A stretch of 64,000 nt of DNA. Origin: Halomonas sp. Lineage in GTDB: Bacteria; Pseudomonadota; Gammaproteobacteria; Pseudomonadales; Halomonadaceae. Position 1 is the first letter of the stretch; every line of letters begins with the position of its first letter. A program made the position numbers and the translations under genes. The DNA lies in assembly GCA_018401555.1 (NCBI GenBank), contig JAGYKP010000083.1:79481-143480 (forward strand). The letters are read 5' to 3'. The notes beneath the pieces were generated by a model that did not search any database, was not told the DNA's origin, and saw only the letters and a program-made list of their open reading frames with translations. Below are positions 30,065-40,845 of this stretch, one piece after another.

Positions 30065-31582
30065 TCACGCCGCCCAGCCGAAGCCGAGCAGCGGCATCGC
30101 CAGGGCGAAGACCACCGCCACGATCACCACCAGCGCCGCCAGAGCCACCATGCCCCGGCGCGCACCATCTCCGCCACGCTGAGCTGGCCACTGGCGAAGA
30201 CCACGGCGTTGGGCGGGGTGGCCACCGGCAGCATGAAGGCGCAGCTCGCCGCCATGGCCACCGGCACCGAGAGCAGCAGCGGGCTGTGGCCGAGGCTGAC
30301 CGTCAGCGAGGCGGTCAACGGCAGGATGGCGGCGGCCGTTGCGGTGTTGCTGGTCATATGGCTCATCGCCATGACCACCAGGGCCACCATGGCTACCAGC
30401 CCCCAGGTCGGCCAGCTCCCGAACACGGCCAGCCCCTCGGCCACCGCCGCGGCCAGGCCGCTGGACTCGATGGCGGTCCCCAGGCTCAGGCCGCCACCCA
30501 CCATGATCAGCACGCCCCACGGCAGGTTGGCTGCGGCATCCCAGTCCATCAGGAACTGACGCTGGCGCCAGCGTGCCGGCACCACGAACAGCAGCACGGC
30601 GGCGGTCACCGCGATGCCGGCGTCGCTGAGCGGCACCTCCAGCCAGGCCTCGAGCAGCGGGCGAAACACCCAGGCCAGGGCCACCAGGACGAAGATGGCC
30701 GCCACGCGTCGCTCCGGCCGGGTCATCCGCCCCAGGTCGCGGGCCTGCTCCTCGAGCATGGCGGCGACCCCGGGCAGTTCACTGCGCCCCACCGGGTAGA
30801 TCCAGCGGGTCGAGCAGCCGCAGGCCAGCGCCAGCAGCAGCAGCGCGGGGGGCAGTGCCACCGCCATCCACTGGGCGAAGCCGATCTGGATGCCGTAGCT
30901 GTCGGCCATGAAGCCGGCCAGCAGGGCATTGGGCGGCGTGCCGATCAGGGTCCCCATGCCGCCGATATTGGCGCCCAGGGCGATCCCCAGCAGCAGGGTC
31001 AGCGCCATGTGATGGCTGCCACCCTCGCCACCGCGCTGCTTGAGCATCTCCAGCACCGAGAGGCCGATGGGCACCATCAGCGCCGCGGTGGCGGTATTGC
31101 TCACCCACATGCTCAGTGCGGCGGTGGCGACCATGAAGCTCGGCCACCAGATGATCGGGGCGGCGCCCCGCCACGCGCAGCACCAGCATGGCGATGCGTC
31201 GATGCAGCCCCCAGCGCTGGATCGCCTCGGCCAGCAGGAAGCCACCGAGGAAGAGGAATATCAGCGGGTTGGCGTAGGGGGCGGCGACCTCCTCGATGGG
31301 CGCCACCTCGAGCAGTGGCAGCAGCACCAGCGGCAGCAGCGCCGTCACCGCGATGGGCACCGGCTCGAGCACCCACCACGCGCCATCAGACGGTCAGCAC
31401 CACCACCCGCCAGGCCGATTCGGACAGCCCCTCCGGGGCACCCAGCATCAGCAGCAGCCCCGCCAGCAGCGGTCCCAGCAGCAGGCCCAGGGTCACCTTG
31501 ACTCGCTGGACCCGCGCCTGGCGCGCCTCGTGAGTGGATCGCCAGCGTCGCCGCGGCCGGAGGAATAGGACGATTCGGTCAT
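30065..31582 (-). CDS. SLC13/DASS family permease; several frameshifts
   Basis: VAPIEEVAAPYANPLIFLFLGGFLLAEAIQRWGLHRRIAM, SNTATAALMVPIGLSVLE, GANIGGMGTLIGTPPNALLAGF, MSHMTSNTATAAAILPL, VATPPNAVVFASG; frames switch near 31545, 31385, 31165 and 30150. Confidence 0.82.
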
Positions 31583-31624
31583 GGATCTCCTTGTCGCTTT
31601 CCAGGATCCCGGGCGACTGGCGCG

Positions 31625-33190
31625 CTAGAGCCAGCGCTCCAGGCGCAGGACCCGGCTCAGCCAGGCACGCGACCTGCGCCAGGCGCTGCCGGGTTCGCGC
31701 GTCGAGCCTCACCACCCGGCCATCGATCTCGGTCAGCCAGCCTAGCCGCCCCTTGGCGTCCCGCACCACCGCGTAGCTGAGCCCGGGGGCCGCACCGCCC
31801 TCCACCAGGGACCCGAGTCCTCGAGCAGCTGCGGCTCACGGCCAGCACGCCCACCTCGCTGTTCCACCACACCGAGCGCGGGTCGGCGTTGGCCGAGCCC
31901 ACGAAGACCCGCTCGCCGTCCACGGCCAGGGCCTTGATGTGCAGGGTCGACGTGGAGGTACCGGGTATCCCGATGGCATCCTCTTCCCTGCCTTCGTGTT
32001 CGGCCCGCAGCTCGAACAGCGCCACTCCGCTCTCCACCAGCGCGGCGCGGCGTGACGCATAGGCGCCATGGGCCATCGGCACGTCGGTGGCCTCCAGGGA
32101 GTTGGTGACCAGCACCACCTCGACGCCCGACCTCGGCCAGCGCCTGCAGCAGCGACTGCCCGCCGCCGGTGGGCACCAGGTAGGCGAGACCAGGCTGAGG
32201 CTCTCCTCGGGTTCGGCACGCGCCCAGAGCTGGCCGGCCATGGTGGTCGCCAGCGGCGGACGCCCCCGGCGGGCCGGCTTGCCGGGCGGATCCCACAGCG
32301 CCTCGGCCTCGCCCCAGCGCAGCGTGTCGACCAGCCGGCCCGCGATCCGCTTCTCCTGCCACCGGCGCAGGGCGACGAAGTAGTCGGAGTCGGCTTCCTC
32401 CCGCAGCCTGACATCCAGCGTTTCCTGGAAGGTCCGCCAGGCATCCGGCGCCGCGGCGTGGTAGCGCTGGATCGGCTGGGCCAGGCCATGGTTCCAGTAG
32501 AGATCGAAGCTCGTCGACAGCGGCAGCTGCCAGCACGGGCCCAGGGTCAGCAGGGTCGAGGTCGGCGAAGTTGTCCAGGCGCGTTGGCGCTGTAGTACTC
32601 GTCCCCCAGGTTGCGGCCGCCGACGATGGCCAGGGCGTTATCGGCGATCCACAGCTTGTTGTGCATCCGCCGATGCTGGCGTCCCAGCACCGGCAGGCTG
32701 GCCAGCATCCGGGTCACGCGGGCGTGCCGGCAGCGGGACGAAGGTAGACCCGCACCTGGATGTTGGGATGGCTGTCCAGCGCCGCCAGCCAGTCGCCCTG
32801 GCCGCAGCGCCGAAGTCGTCGAGCAGCAGGCGAACCTCGACGCCGCGCTCCGCGGCCTCGAGCACCCGCGACAGCAGCACCCGGGTGGTGAGGCCATCGC
32901 CCATCAGGTAGGTCTGGATGTCCAGGCGGCGGTCGGCGCGCAGCGTCAGCAGCGCCCGCAACGCGAAGGCATCCCGGCCGTCGGCCAGCAGGGGTGAGGC
33001 TGCCCAGGCCGGGGATGGTCCACGGCCTGTTCCGCCGCCCAGCGCCCCATGCGGGTCTGGTCGACCTCCCAGGGCGGCAGCGCGTGGGAGTGCTCCCGGG
33101 GCAGCGGGGCGGCGGCGCAGCCGGCCAGCAACAGGCCGGCAAGGGCCAGCAGCCAGGCCCACCGGCGAACCGGCGAGCACCGCCCGGGTC
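31625..33190 (-). CDS. Phospholipase D / cardiolipin synthase-like protein; multiple frameshifts
   Basis: Two HKD-type motifs across frames: HNKLWIADNALAIVGGRNLGDEYY and HIKALAVDGERVFVGSANADPRS; RRLDIQTYLMGDGLTTRVLLSRVLEAAERGVEVRLLLDDFG. Confidence 0.8.
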
Positions 33191-33208
33191 ACGACGTCGT
33201 CATCGTCG

Positions 33209-33427
33209 TCAGAGTCGGCGCGCCATCGCCTTGCGCGCCCGATTACGCCGGTAGAGTCGCACCAGGGCGATCCACAGCGCCGCCACCACCATGGCCGCCA
33301 GGGTCCAGCCCTGCCAGGGACGGGCGGCCTCTCCCATCACCGTCTCCAGGGTGATGATCAGGATGAAGCCCAGCGCCTGGCTGGCGATGGCCAGGGCGCG
33401 CAGGGTGTCGAAGGCGGAGTTGGCCAT
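33209..33427 (-). CDS. Small hypothetical membrane protein
   Basis: ORF of 72 aa with two hydrophobic segments, MANSAFDTLRALAIASQALGFILIITLETVMGEAARPWQGWTLAAMVVAALW. Confidence 0.5.
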   Translation of the reverse strand: MANSAFDTLRALAIASQALGFILIITLETVMGEAARPWQGWTLAAMVVAALWIALVRLYRRNRARKAMARRL

Positions 33428-33560
33428 GGCGGCTCCCGGCGGATGCTTGATGACAGTCCCGTCCGCCGGCAGTAGGCTTGGCGGGGTCCGGGATCGGCTG
33501 CGCCACAGTGTAACCGCTCGTCACTCGCTCGCCGACCCTGCCCTCAAGGAGTCACGCCCC

Positions 33561-34364
33561 ATGGATGCCATCGCCCTCGGCCCCGTCCTGCTCTCGCTGC
33601 CGCGCCTCTATGCCTTCGTCGCCGCCCTGCTGCTGCTGGGTGCCAGCGCCTGGCTGCGCTGGGCCTGCCGGGCCATCCACGCCCGCTGGTTCAATGGCCT
33701 GCTGCTGGCCTGGCTGATCGGCGCCAGGGTCGGCCATGTGGCCCTGCATCTGGACGCCTACGCCGCCGCCCCGCTGGACGTCCTCAAGCTGTGGCAGCCG
33801 GGCTATCATGGGCTATGGGGGCTGATGGCCGGGCTGATCTGGACCGGCTGGGCGCTGCGCGAGCACCTCGGCCGGCTGGTCGGTGCCATGGCCATGCTGG
33901 TGGTGGTCTCGGCACTGTGGCTGGCCACCGTCACCCTGGCGCCCTTCGGCGGCGGCATGGCGCTCAAGCAACTGCCCGACATCGCCCTGGAGGACCTCGA
34001 CGGCAACACGGTCAACCTGCGCGAGCTCGAGGGCGAGCGGGTGGTGCTCAACCTGTGGGCCACCTGGTGTCCGCCCTGCCTGCGCGAGATGCCGCTGCTG
34101 GCCGAGGCCGATGCCCGGGACGACGTCACCGTGGTGGTGGCCAACCAGGGCGAGTCGCTGCTGCAGGTGGTGCGCTACCTGGACGACCAGGAACTCGACT
34201 TCCGCTATGCGCTGCTCGACCCGCACCAGGAGCTGATGGTGCTCAGCGAGTCACCGGGGCTGCCCACCACGGTGCTGTTCGACGCCGAGGGTCGCGCCGT
34301 GGAGCGCCATGTCGGCGAGCTCACCCGCGCCCAGTTGGATGGCTGGCTGGGCCGGGAGAAGTAG
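33561..34364 (+). CDS. TlpA-type thiol:disulfide reductase with Lgt-like N-terminal membrane domain
   Basis: Multi-TM N-terminus with ARVGHVALHLDAYAAAPLDVLKLWQPGYHGLWGL; C-terminal thioredoxin fold NLWATWCPPCLREMP. Confidence 0.82.
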   Translation: MDAIALGPVLLSLPRLYAFVAALLLLGASAWLRWACRAIHARWFNGLLLAWLIGARVGHVALHLDAYAAAPLDVLKLWQPGYHGLWGLMAGLIWTGWALREHLGRLVGAMAMLVVVSALWLATVTLAPFGGGMALKQLPDIALEDLDGNTVNLRELEGERVVLNLWATWCPPCLREMPLLAEADARDDVTVVVANQGESLLQVVRYLDDQELDFRYALLDPHQELMVLSESPGLPTTVLFDAEGRAVERHVGELTRAQLDGWLGREK

Positions 34365-34401
34365 CAGGGCTATCACGGCTAATCATCCGGCAATAGCGAA
34401 A

Positions 34402-34498
34402 GGCGCCGGGGACAGGTCGAAGGGGGTCCTATGCCAGGATGGCATCGGTGGCGCCAGGGGTTCACAGCGCCCCTCGCAGACCTGTCGCCGGGAAAGCC
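34402..34498 (+). repeat. Dispersed intergenic repeat, copy A
   Basis: GGCGCCGGGGACAGGTC...GGGGTTCACAGCGCCCCTCGCAGACCTGTCGCCGGGAAAGCC; aligns with copies B and C. Confidence 0.85.
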
Positions 34499-34636
34499 TT
34501 GAGCTGCGGATAGCCCTGCGAGGTAGCCCCACGCTTAAGCCGCGCCGGGCTTTGCTGTAAGATACCGCGCCCTGTCCCCGAGCCGCCCCTTTCCAGCGGC
34601 CGTGAGCGCACCCTGTTACAGCATCCTCGAGGCATC

Positions 34637-37586
34637 ATGAGCGACTTCTCCCCCGGCCAGCGCTGGATCAGCGACGGCGAGGCCGAACTGGGCCTTGGCA
34701 CCATCCTCAGCTGCGACGCCCGCAGCGTCACCGTGCTGTTTGGCGCCAGCCAGGAAACCCGCACCTACAGCAGCCGCCAGGCACCGCTGACCCGCGTGGC
34801 CTTCGGCAGCGGCGACCGCATCCGCGCCGCCGAGGGCTGGACGCTGACCGTCGATGACACCAAGGAGGTCGGCGGCCTGATCGTCTACATCGGCGAGGAC
34901 GACCAGGGCGAGCTGCGTGAACTGCCCGAGGCACGCCTGGCCGACAGCATGCAGTTCGACCAGGCCCGCGACCGCCTGCTCACCGGCCAGGTCAACCGCA
35001 ACGACTGGTTCGACCTGCGCTTCCGCACCCTGCACCACTACCACCGCGTGGAGCAGAACCCGGCGCTGGGCCTGGCCGGCCCGCGCATCGACCTGATCCC
35101 CCACCAGCTGTATATCGCCGACGAGGTCGCCCGGCGCCATGCGCCCCGCGGGTGCTGCTGGCCGACGAGGTGGGGCTGGGCAAGACCATCGAGGCGGGGC
35201 TGATCCTGCACCGCCTGCTGCTCACCGGCCGCGCCGAGCGCGCGCTGATCCTGGTGCCGGCGAGCCTGACCCACCAGTGGCTGGTCGAGCTGCTGCGCCG
35301 CTTCGCCCTTGAGGTGACCCTGCTCGACGAGCAGCAGAGCCAGGCCCACGGCGACGCCAACCCCTTCGAAGCTGGCCAGCTGGTGCTGGCCAGCCAGGAC
35401 TGGCTGTTCGCCAACCCTCATCGCCAGGCCCAGGCAGAGGCCTGCGCCTGGGACCTGCTGATCGTCGACGAGGCCCACCACCTGGACTGGAGCGAGGAGC
35501 AGGTCGGCCCCGGCTACGCCTGCGTGGAGCGCCTGGCCGCCGAGAGCGAGGGCCTGCTGCTGCTCACCGCCACCCCGGAACAGATGGGCATGGAGAGCCA
35601 CTTCGCCCGCCTGCGCCTGCTCGACCCCGACCGCTATCACAGCCTGGCTGCCTTCCGCGAGGAGGAGTCCCACTATGTGGAGGTGGCCGAGGCGATCGAC
35701 GCCCTGGAGCGCCTGCCCGGTGCCGGATGCCGACCGCGAGCGCGTCGCCGCGGTGATCGACGAGCCCGACAGCCTGGCGCTGCTCGCCACCCTGGCCAAC
35801 CCCGAGGCCGACGCGGCCCAGCGCGATGCCGCCCGCCACCAGCTGCGCGACCAGCTGCTCGACCGCCACGGCACCGGCCGGGTGATGTTCCGCAACAGTC
35901 GGCGCCACGTGGGCGGCTTCCCCGAGCGGCGCCTGCACGTCACCGAGCTGGCGCCCCCCGCCGCCTATCGCCGGGTACTGCGCAAGCTGGGCCACGACGA
36001 GGAGTACCTCGACGACCTGCTGATCGAGACCGGCCTCGACCACCCCGAGGTGCTGATCTACCTGGACGCCATGTACCGCGCCCTGGCCGATGATCCCTTG
36101 AACGGGGAGCCCTGGTGGCAGATCGACCCGCGGGTCAGCTGGCTGCTGGAGCAGCCTGGCCGATGACGCCGAAGGCGGCCTGGCCGGCGACAAGGTGCTG
36201 GTGATCGCCCATAACCGCGAGACCGCCGAGGGACTGGCCGAGGCGCTGCGCGTGCTGGGCGGCTACCACGCTCCGGTGTTCCACGAGGGGCTCGCTGGTG
36301 GAGCGCGACCGCGCCGCCGCCGCCTTCGCCGACGAGGAGGAGGGCTGCCAGGTGCTGGTGTGCTCGGAGATCGGCTCCGAGGGGCGCAACTTCCAGTTCT
36401 GCCGCCACCTGGTGATGTTCGACCTGCCGCTGCATCCCGACCAGCTGGAGCAGCGCATCGGTCGCCTGGACCGCATCGGCCAGCGCCACGCCATCGAGAT
36501 CCACGTCCCGGTATTCGCGGCCAGCCCCGGCGCGAAGCTGCTGCGCTGGTTCCGCGACGGCATGGACGCATTCAGCGCGCCCCACGGCATCGGCAACGAG
36601 ATCTTCGATGCCTTCGGCGATGCCCTGGCCGACGCCCTGCTCGACGATGAGGCCCTCGAGGAGGTGATCACGGAGACCCGGGCGCTGTTCGAGAGCCGCT
36701 TGGCCGAGCGCGAGGCCGGCCGCAACCGCCTGCTGGAGCTCAACGCCTGCCGGCACGAGCGCGCCGAGGCGGTGGCCGCGGCGATCGGCGAACTGGACGA
36801 GGACCGCGCCCTGCCCCGCTACCTGGACCTGGCGCTGGATATCTTCGGCGTCGACAGCCAGGAGCTCGGCGGCGGCATCCAGCACCTGGTGGCCGGGCCG
36901 CAGATGCTCGACGGCCTGCCGGGCCTGGCCAAGGGCGAGGAGGGCTTCTCGGCCACCTTCTCGCGCTCCGGGCGCTGGCCCGGGACGACGTCCAGCGGCT
37001 CTCCTGGGAGCATCCGATGGTGCGCGAGATAATGGGTCGCATCCTCGACGGCAGCATGGGCAACACCGCCCTGGCGCTGCTCCGGCATCCATCGCTGCCA
37101 CCCGGGCGGGTCATGGTGGAGCTGATCTACCGCACCCACTGCCCGGCGCCCAGGAAGCTGCACCTCAACCGCTTCCTGCCGCCCACCGCGGTGCGCGTGC
37201 TGCTCGACGAGTCCGGCGCCAACCTGACCGACAAGATCTCCTTCACCGGGCTTTCGAAGAACCTGCAGAAGGTCAAGAAGGCGATGGCCCGGGACCTGAT
37301 CCGCAGCCGCCTGGAGATGCTGCGCGAGCTGCTCGACCGCGGCGAGGGCGAGGCGGAACGCGAGCTGCCCTCCATCGTCGAGGCTGCCCAGGGGCGCATG
37401 CGCGAGGAGCTCGACGGCGAGCTGGCGCGCCTCACCGCCCTGGCGCGGCGCAACCCGGCGGTGCGCGACGACGAGCTCGAGGCGCTGCGCGCCGAGCGCG
37501 CCGCCCTGGACGAGGCCATCGAGGGCACCCGCCTGCGCCTGGACGCCGTGCGGGTGATCGTGACTGTAGGGGAAGAAACAAGGTAG
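34637..37586 (+). CDS. rapA: RNA polymerase-associated protein RapA (SNF2 helicase); about five frameshifts
   Basis: [98 protein letters not shown]; frames switch near 35148, 35720, 36160, 36292 and 36978. Confidence 0.92.
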
Positions 37587-37590
37587 ACGG

Positions 37591-37776
37591 GGCTTTTCCG
37601 GCGACAGGCTTGCAAGGAGGCGCTGTGAACCCCTCCCTGGGCGCTACCGATGCCCTGCGGCGCTCTCGCATCCTGCTCCGCTTGCAGGGCCGGTGCTGGC
37701 CATCCATGGCCAGCCCGTTCGGAGGAATCCTCCTCACCCCTGGCATAGGACCTCCTCTTCAGCCTGTCCCCGGCGC
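37591..37776 (-). repeat. Dispersed intergenic repeat, copy B (inverted, with about 90 bp extra internal sequence)
   Basis: ggcttttccggcgacaggcttgcaaggaggcgctgtgaacccctcc...ctggcataggacctcctcttcagcctgtccccggcgc equals reverse complement of copy A with an insert. Confidence 0.85.
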
Positions 37777-37815
37777 TGCTGCTTGGCGCGGCCGCTTGGC
37801 TGGCCCGCTGGCCGC

Positions 37816-38725
37816 TTAGCGCCACTCCGGGATATCGAGCCAGGGCGGCCTCAGGGTCTCGAATTCGAAGCGAAAGCCGGCCTCCTGCAGTCGCTTCGGG
37901 ACGCATGTCGGCGCCGGTCAGCGGCAGCCGCGCCATCTCGCCGAAGGCGGTCTCCAGGGCGATGGCCGGCACCGGAAGAGCGCCGGGCGCCCCAGCTGCT
38001 TCGCCAGGGTGCGGGTGAACTCGGCGTTGGTGACCGGGTGGCGCGCTGCCGTTGAAGGGCCCCTCCAGGTCGTCGCGCTCGAGCAGGAAGAGGATGGCGC
38101 GCACCAGGTCCTCGCGGTGCACCCAGGGCATGAACTGCTTGCCGCTGCCGAAGCGCCCGCCCAGCCCCAGCTTGAAGGGCGGCAGCATCTTCTCCAGGCT
38201 GCCGCCGCCCTGGTCGAGCACCAGGCCGATGCGCAGCAGGGCGACCCGTACGCCGTAGGTGCCGGCCTCGCGGGCGGCCTCCTCCCAGCGCCGACAGAGG
38301 CGGTGGGCGAACTCGTCGTGGGGCGGCGTCTCCTCGGTCACCTCGCGGTCGCCCTGGTCGCCGTAGTAGCCCATTGCCGAGGCGGAGACCAAGCACGCGG
38401 GCACCCGCCCGCCGGTCTGCTCCAGCTGCTCGCAGAGGCCGACCAGCTCGCGGGTGGCATTCAGCCGCGAGTCGAGCAGCCTCTCCTTCTGATCGTCGCT
38501 CCAGCGCTTGGCGGCGATAGACTCGCCGGCCAGGTTGACCAGGGCCTCGGGCGGGGTGTCGACGAAGTCCAGCGCCGAGCGGCGCACATCCACCGCCTCG
38601 GGGAGCCGACGGCGCGCCGCGGCGGGATCCCGCGAGACCACCTGCACCCGGTGCCCCGCCTCCACCAGCCGCTGGCACAGGCGCTGGCCCACGAAACCGC
38701 TTCCTCCGGTGATCAGCACGCGCAT
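37816..38725 (-). CDS. TIGR01777/YfcH-type NAD(P)-dependent epimerase; several frameshifts near the 3' end
   Basis: MRVLITGGSGFVGQRLCQRLVEAGHRVQVVSRDP, NLAGESIAAKRWSDDQKERLLDSRLNATRELV, SASAMGYYGDQGDREVTEE. Confidence 0.85.
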
Positions 38726-38752
38726 CTGGGTCTCCTCGTATCCGTGATGAGT

Positions 38753-38769
38753 TATACAGCTGTTGTACA
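38753..38769. promoter_or_regulatory. Candidate LitR/CarH-type MerR operator in a divergent intergenic region
   Basis: TATACA-GCTGT-TGTACA, near-palindromic, between epimerase (-) and FAD oxidoreductase (+) starts. Confidence 0.45.
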
Positions 38770-38809
38770 CTTCTGCTAGTCTAGCGGAAAACCATCCTGT
38801 GAGGGTGCC

Positions 38810-39904
38810 ATGACTCAGCCCCGGAGCAATACCGCCATCATCGGTGCCGGCATCGCCGGCCTGGCCTGTGCCCGCGCGCTGGATGCCGCCGGCCGCCCGG
38901 TGACCCTGTTCGACAAGGCCCGCGGGCCTGGGGGCGCATGTCCAGCCGCCGGCTGCCCGCGGCCAGCCTGGACCTCGGCGCCCAGTTCCTCAGCGTGCGC
39001 GACGCCACCTTCGCCGAGGCGGTCGAGGCGTGGCGCGAGGCGCAGGCTGCCTGGCCGAATGGCCCACCTCGCTGTGGTCCGCCGAGGAGGAGGGCTGGCA
39101 GCGCCATCGTGACGACCTGCTGCGGCTGTGCGGCACCCCGCGCATGAGTGCGCTCACCCGCCACCTGGCGGAGGGGCTCGAGCTTCACGCCGAGACTCGC
39201 ATCGAGCGCCTCGAAGCATGACGCCCAGGCGTGGTGGCTGGTGGACGCCAGCGGCGAGCGCCACGGCCCCTTCGCCCGGGTAGTTATCAGCCGCCCCGAG
39301 CGCCCCAGGCCGAGAGCGCTGTTGGAACCCCACGATGCCGCCCTCGCCGAGGCCTGCGCGGCGGTGATCCAGCGCCCTTGCTGGGCCGCCTGGGCGCTGT
39401 TCGACTCGCCGCTGCCCGCGCTGCCTGGCGTCGACCCGGACTGGCAGGCGGTGCGCCTGAACGAGCCGGCACTGCGCTTTGTGGTCCGCAACCACCTCAA
39501 GCCCGGGCGTGGCGGCCAGGGCGAGAGCCTGACGCTGCTGGCCAACCTCGAATGGAGCGAGGCCCGCCTCGGAGGATGGCCCCGAGACCATCGCCGAGGC
39601 ACTGCTCGACGCCTTCCAGCGCGGCCTGCCCGGCGCTGCCACCCTGCCCGAGCCCAGCGCCATGGGCGCCCACCGCTGGCGCTACGCCCAGCCCGATGTG
39701 TTCGCCAGCGGCGAGGCGGTCAACCTCGACTACCGCCTCTCCGGCAACGGCCTGGCGCTGTGCGGGGATGGCTGGCGCGGACCCCGCATCGAGGACGCCT
39801 GGCTCTCCGGCCACCACCTGGGCGAGCTGCTGGCCGCCGAGGCGAGCCGATCCCCTTTCCCCACCCCTGATGCATCACGTCGCAAAGGACATCCTGCGCC
39901 ATGA
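38810..39904 (+). CDS. NAD(P)/FAD-dependent oxidoreductase (renalase/amine-oxidase-like); about four frameshifts
   Basis: NTAIIGAGIAGLACARALDAAGRPVTLFDKARGPGG; ASLDLGAQFLSVRDATFAEAVEAW; C-terminal NGLALCGDGWRGPRIEDAWLSGHHLGELL. Confidence 0.78.
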
Positions 39905-40822
39905 CTGAGCCGACCCAGCACGGCGGCGAGACCCCGCTCTACCCGATTCGCGAGGTGTCGCGCCTCACCGGCGTCAATTCCGTGACCCTGCGCGCCTGGG
40001 AGCGCCGCTACGGGCTGATCAAGCCGCGCCGCACCCCCAAGGGACACCGCCTCTATGCCCGCGAGGACATCGAACGGGTGGAGCAGATCCTGCAGTGGCT
40101 CAACCGCGGCGTGCCGGTGAGCCAGGTGCGCGAGCTGCTCGATCGTCCCGATATCGCCGAGGCCGAATCGCCGCCCCCCGACCCCGGCGACTGGCCCGCA
40201 CAGCGCAGCCGCCTGGTCGGCGCCGTGGAAGCGCTGGACCTGGCGCGACTCGACACCCTCTACGCCGAGTCGCTGGCGCTCTACCCGGTGACCACCTGCG
40301 TGGTCGAGCTGTGGGCGCCGGCGCTGCGCGACCTGGAGGAGCGCTGGGGCGAGCGACTGGGCGACGAGCTGCAGCGCCGCACCCTGGAGTCCTTCCTGCG
40401 CACGCGCATCGGCATGCGCCTCTATCACGGCAATGCCCGGGCCACGGGGCCGACCCTGCTGGCCATGCCGCTGCCCGATGACCCCGGCACCCTGTGGCTG
40501 CTGCTGGCCGCCCTGGTGGCCAGCGACCGCGGCCTCGCGCGTGCAGCTGCTCGACATCGCGCCGCCGCTGGGCGAGCTGCCCCTGGCAGTGGAGCGCCTG
40601 AGCGCCAGCGGCGTGCTGCTGGCCGGCAGCCACGCCGGACGCACCGACCTGATCCGCCGCCAGCTGCCGCGCCTGTCAGAACAGCTCGAGGTGCCCCTGG
40701 GGCTGTGCGGCCCGGTGGCACGCATCCGCCAGGCCGAGCTCGACGACAGCGGCGTGGCGGTGCTGGGTGATGACCTCGGCGAGGCGATCGCCCGGCTGCA
40801 GACCCTGCTGCCCATTGCCTGA
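39901..40822 (+). CDS. MerR family regulator, LitR/CarH-like; frameshift near 40540
   Basis: YPIREVSRLTGVNSVTLRAWERRYGLIKPRRTPKGHRLYAREDIERVEQILQWLNRGVPVSQVRELL; C-terminal part RVQLLDIAPPLGELPLAVERLSASGVLLAGS in second frame. Confidence 0.83.
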
Positions 40823-40845
40823 CAAGGCCGACTGACGGAGCGACC

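Noticed and set aside
34637-37586. rapA as a true pseudogene
   Set aside because: About five indels but conserved motifs on both sides in every segment. The same pattern in essential genes elsewhere in the window favours sequence error.
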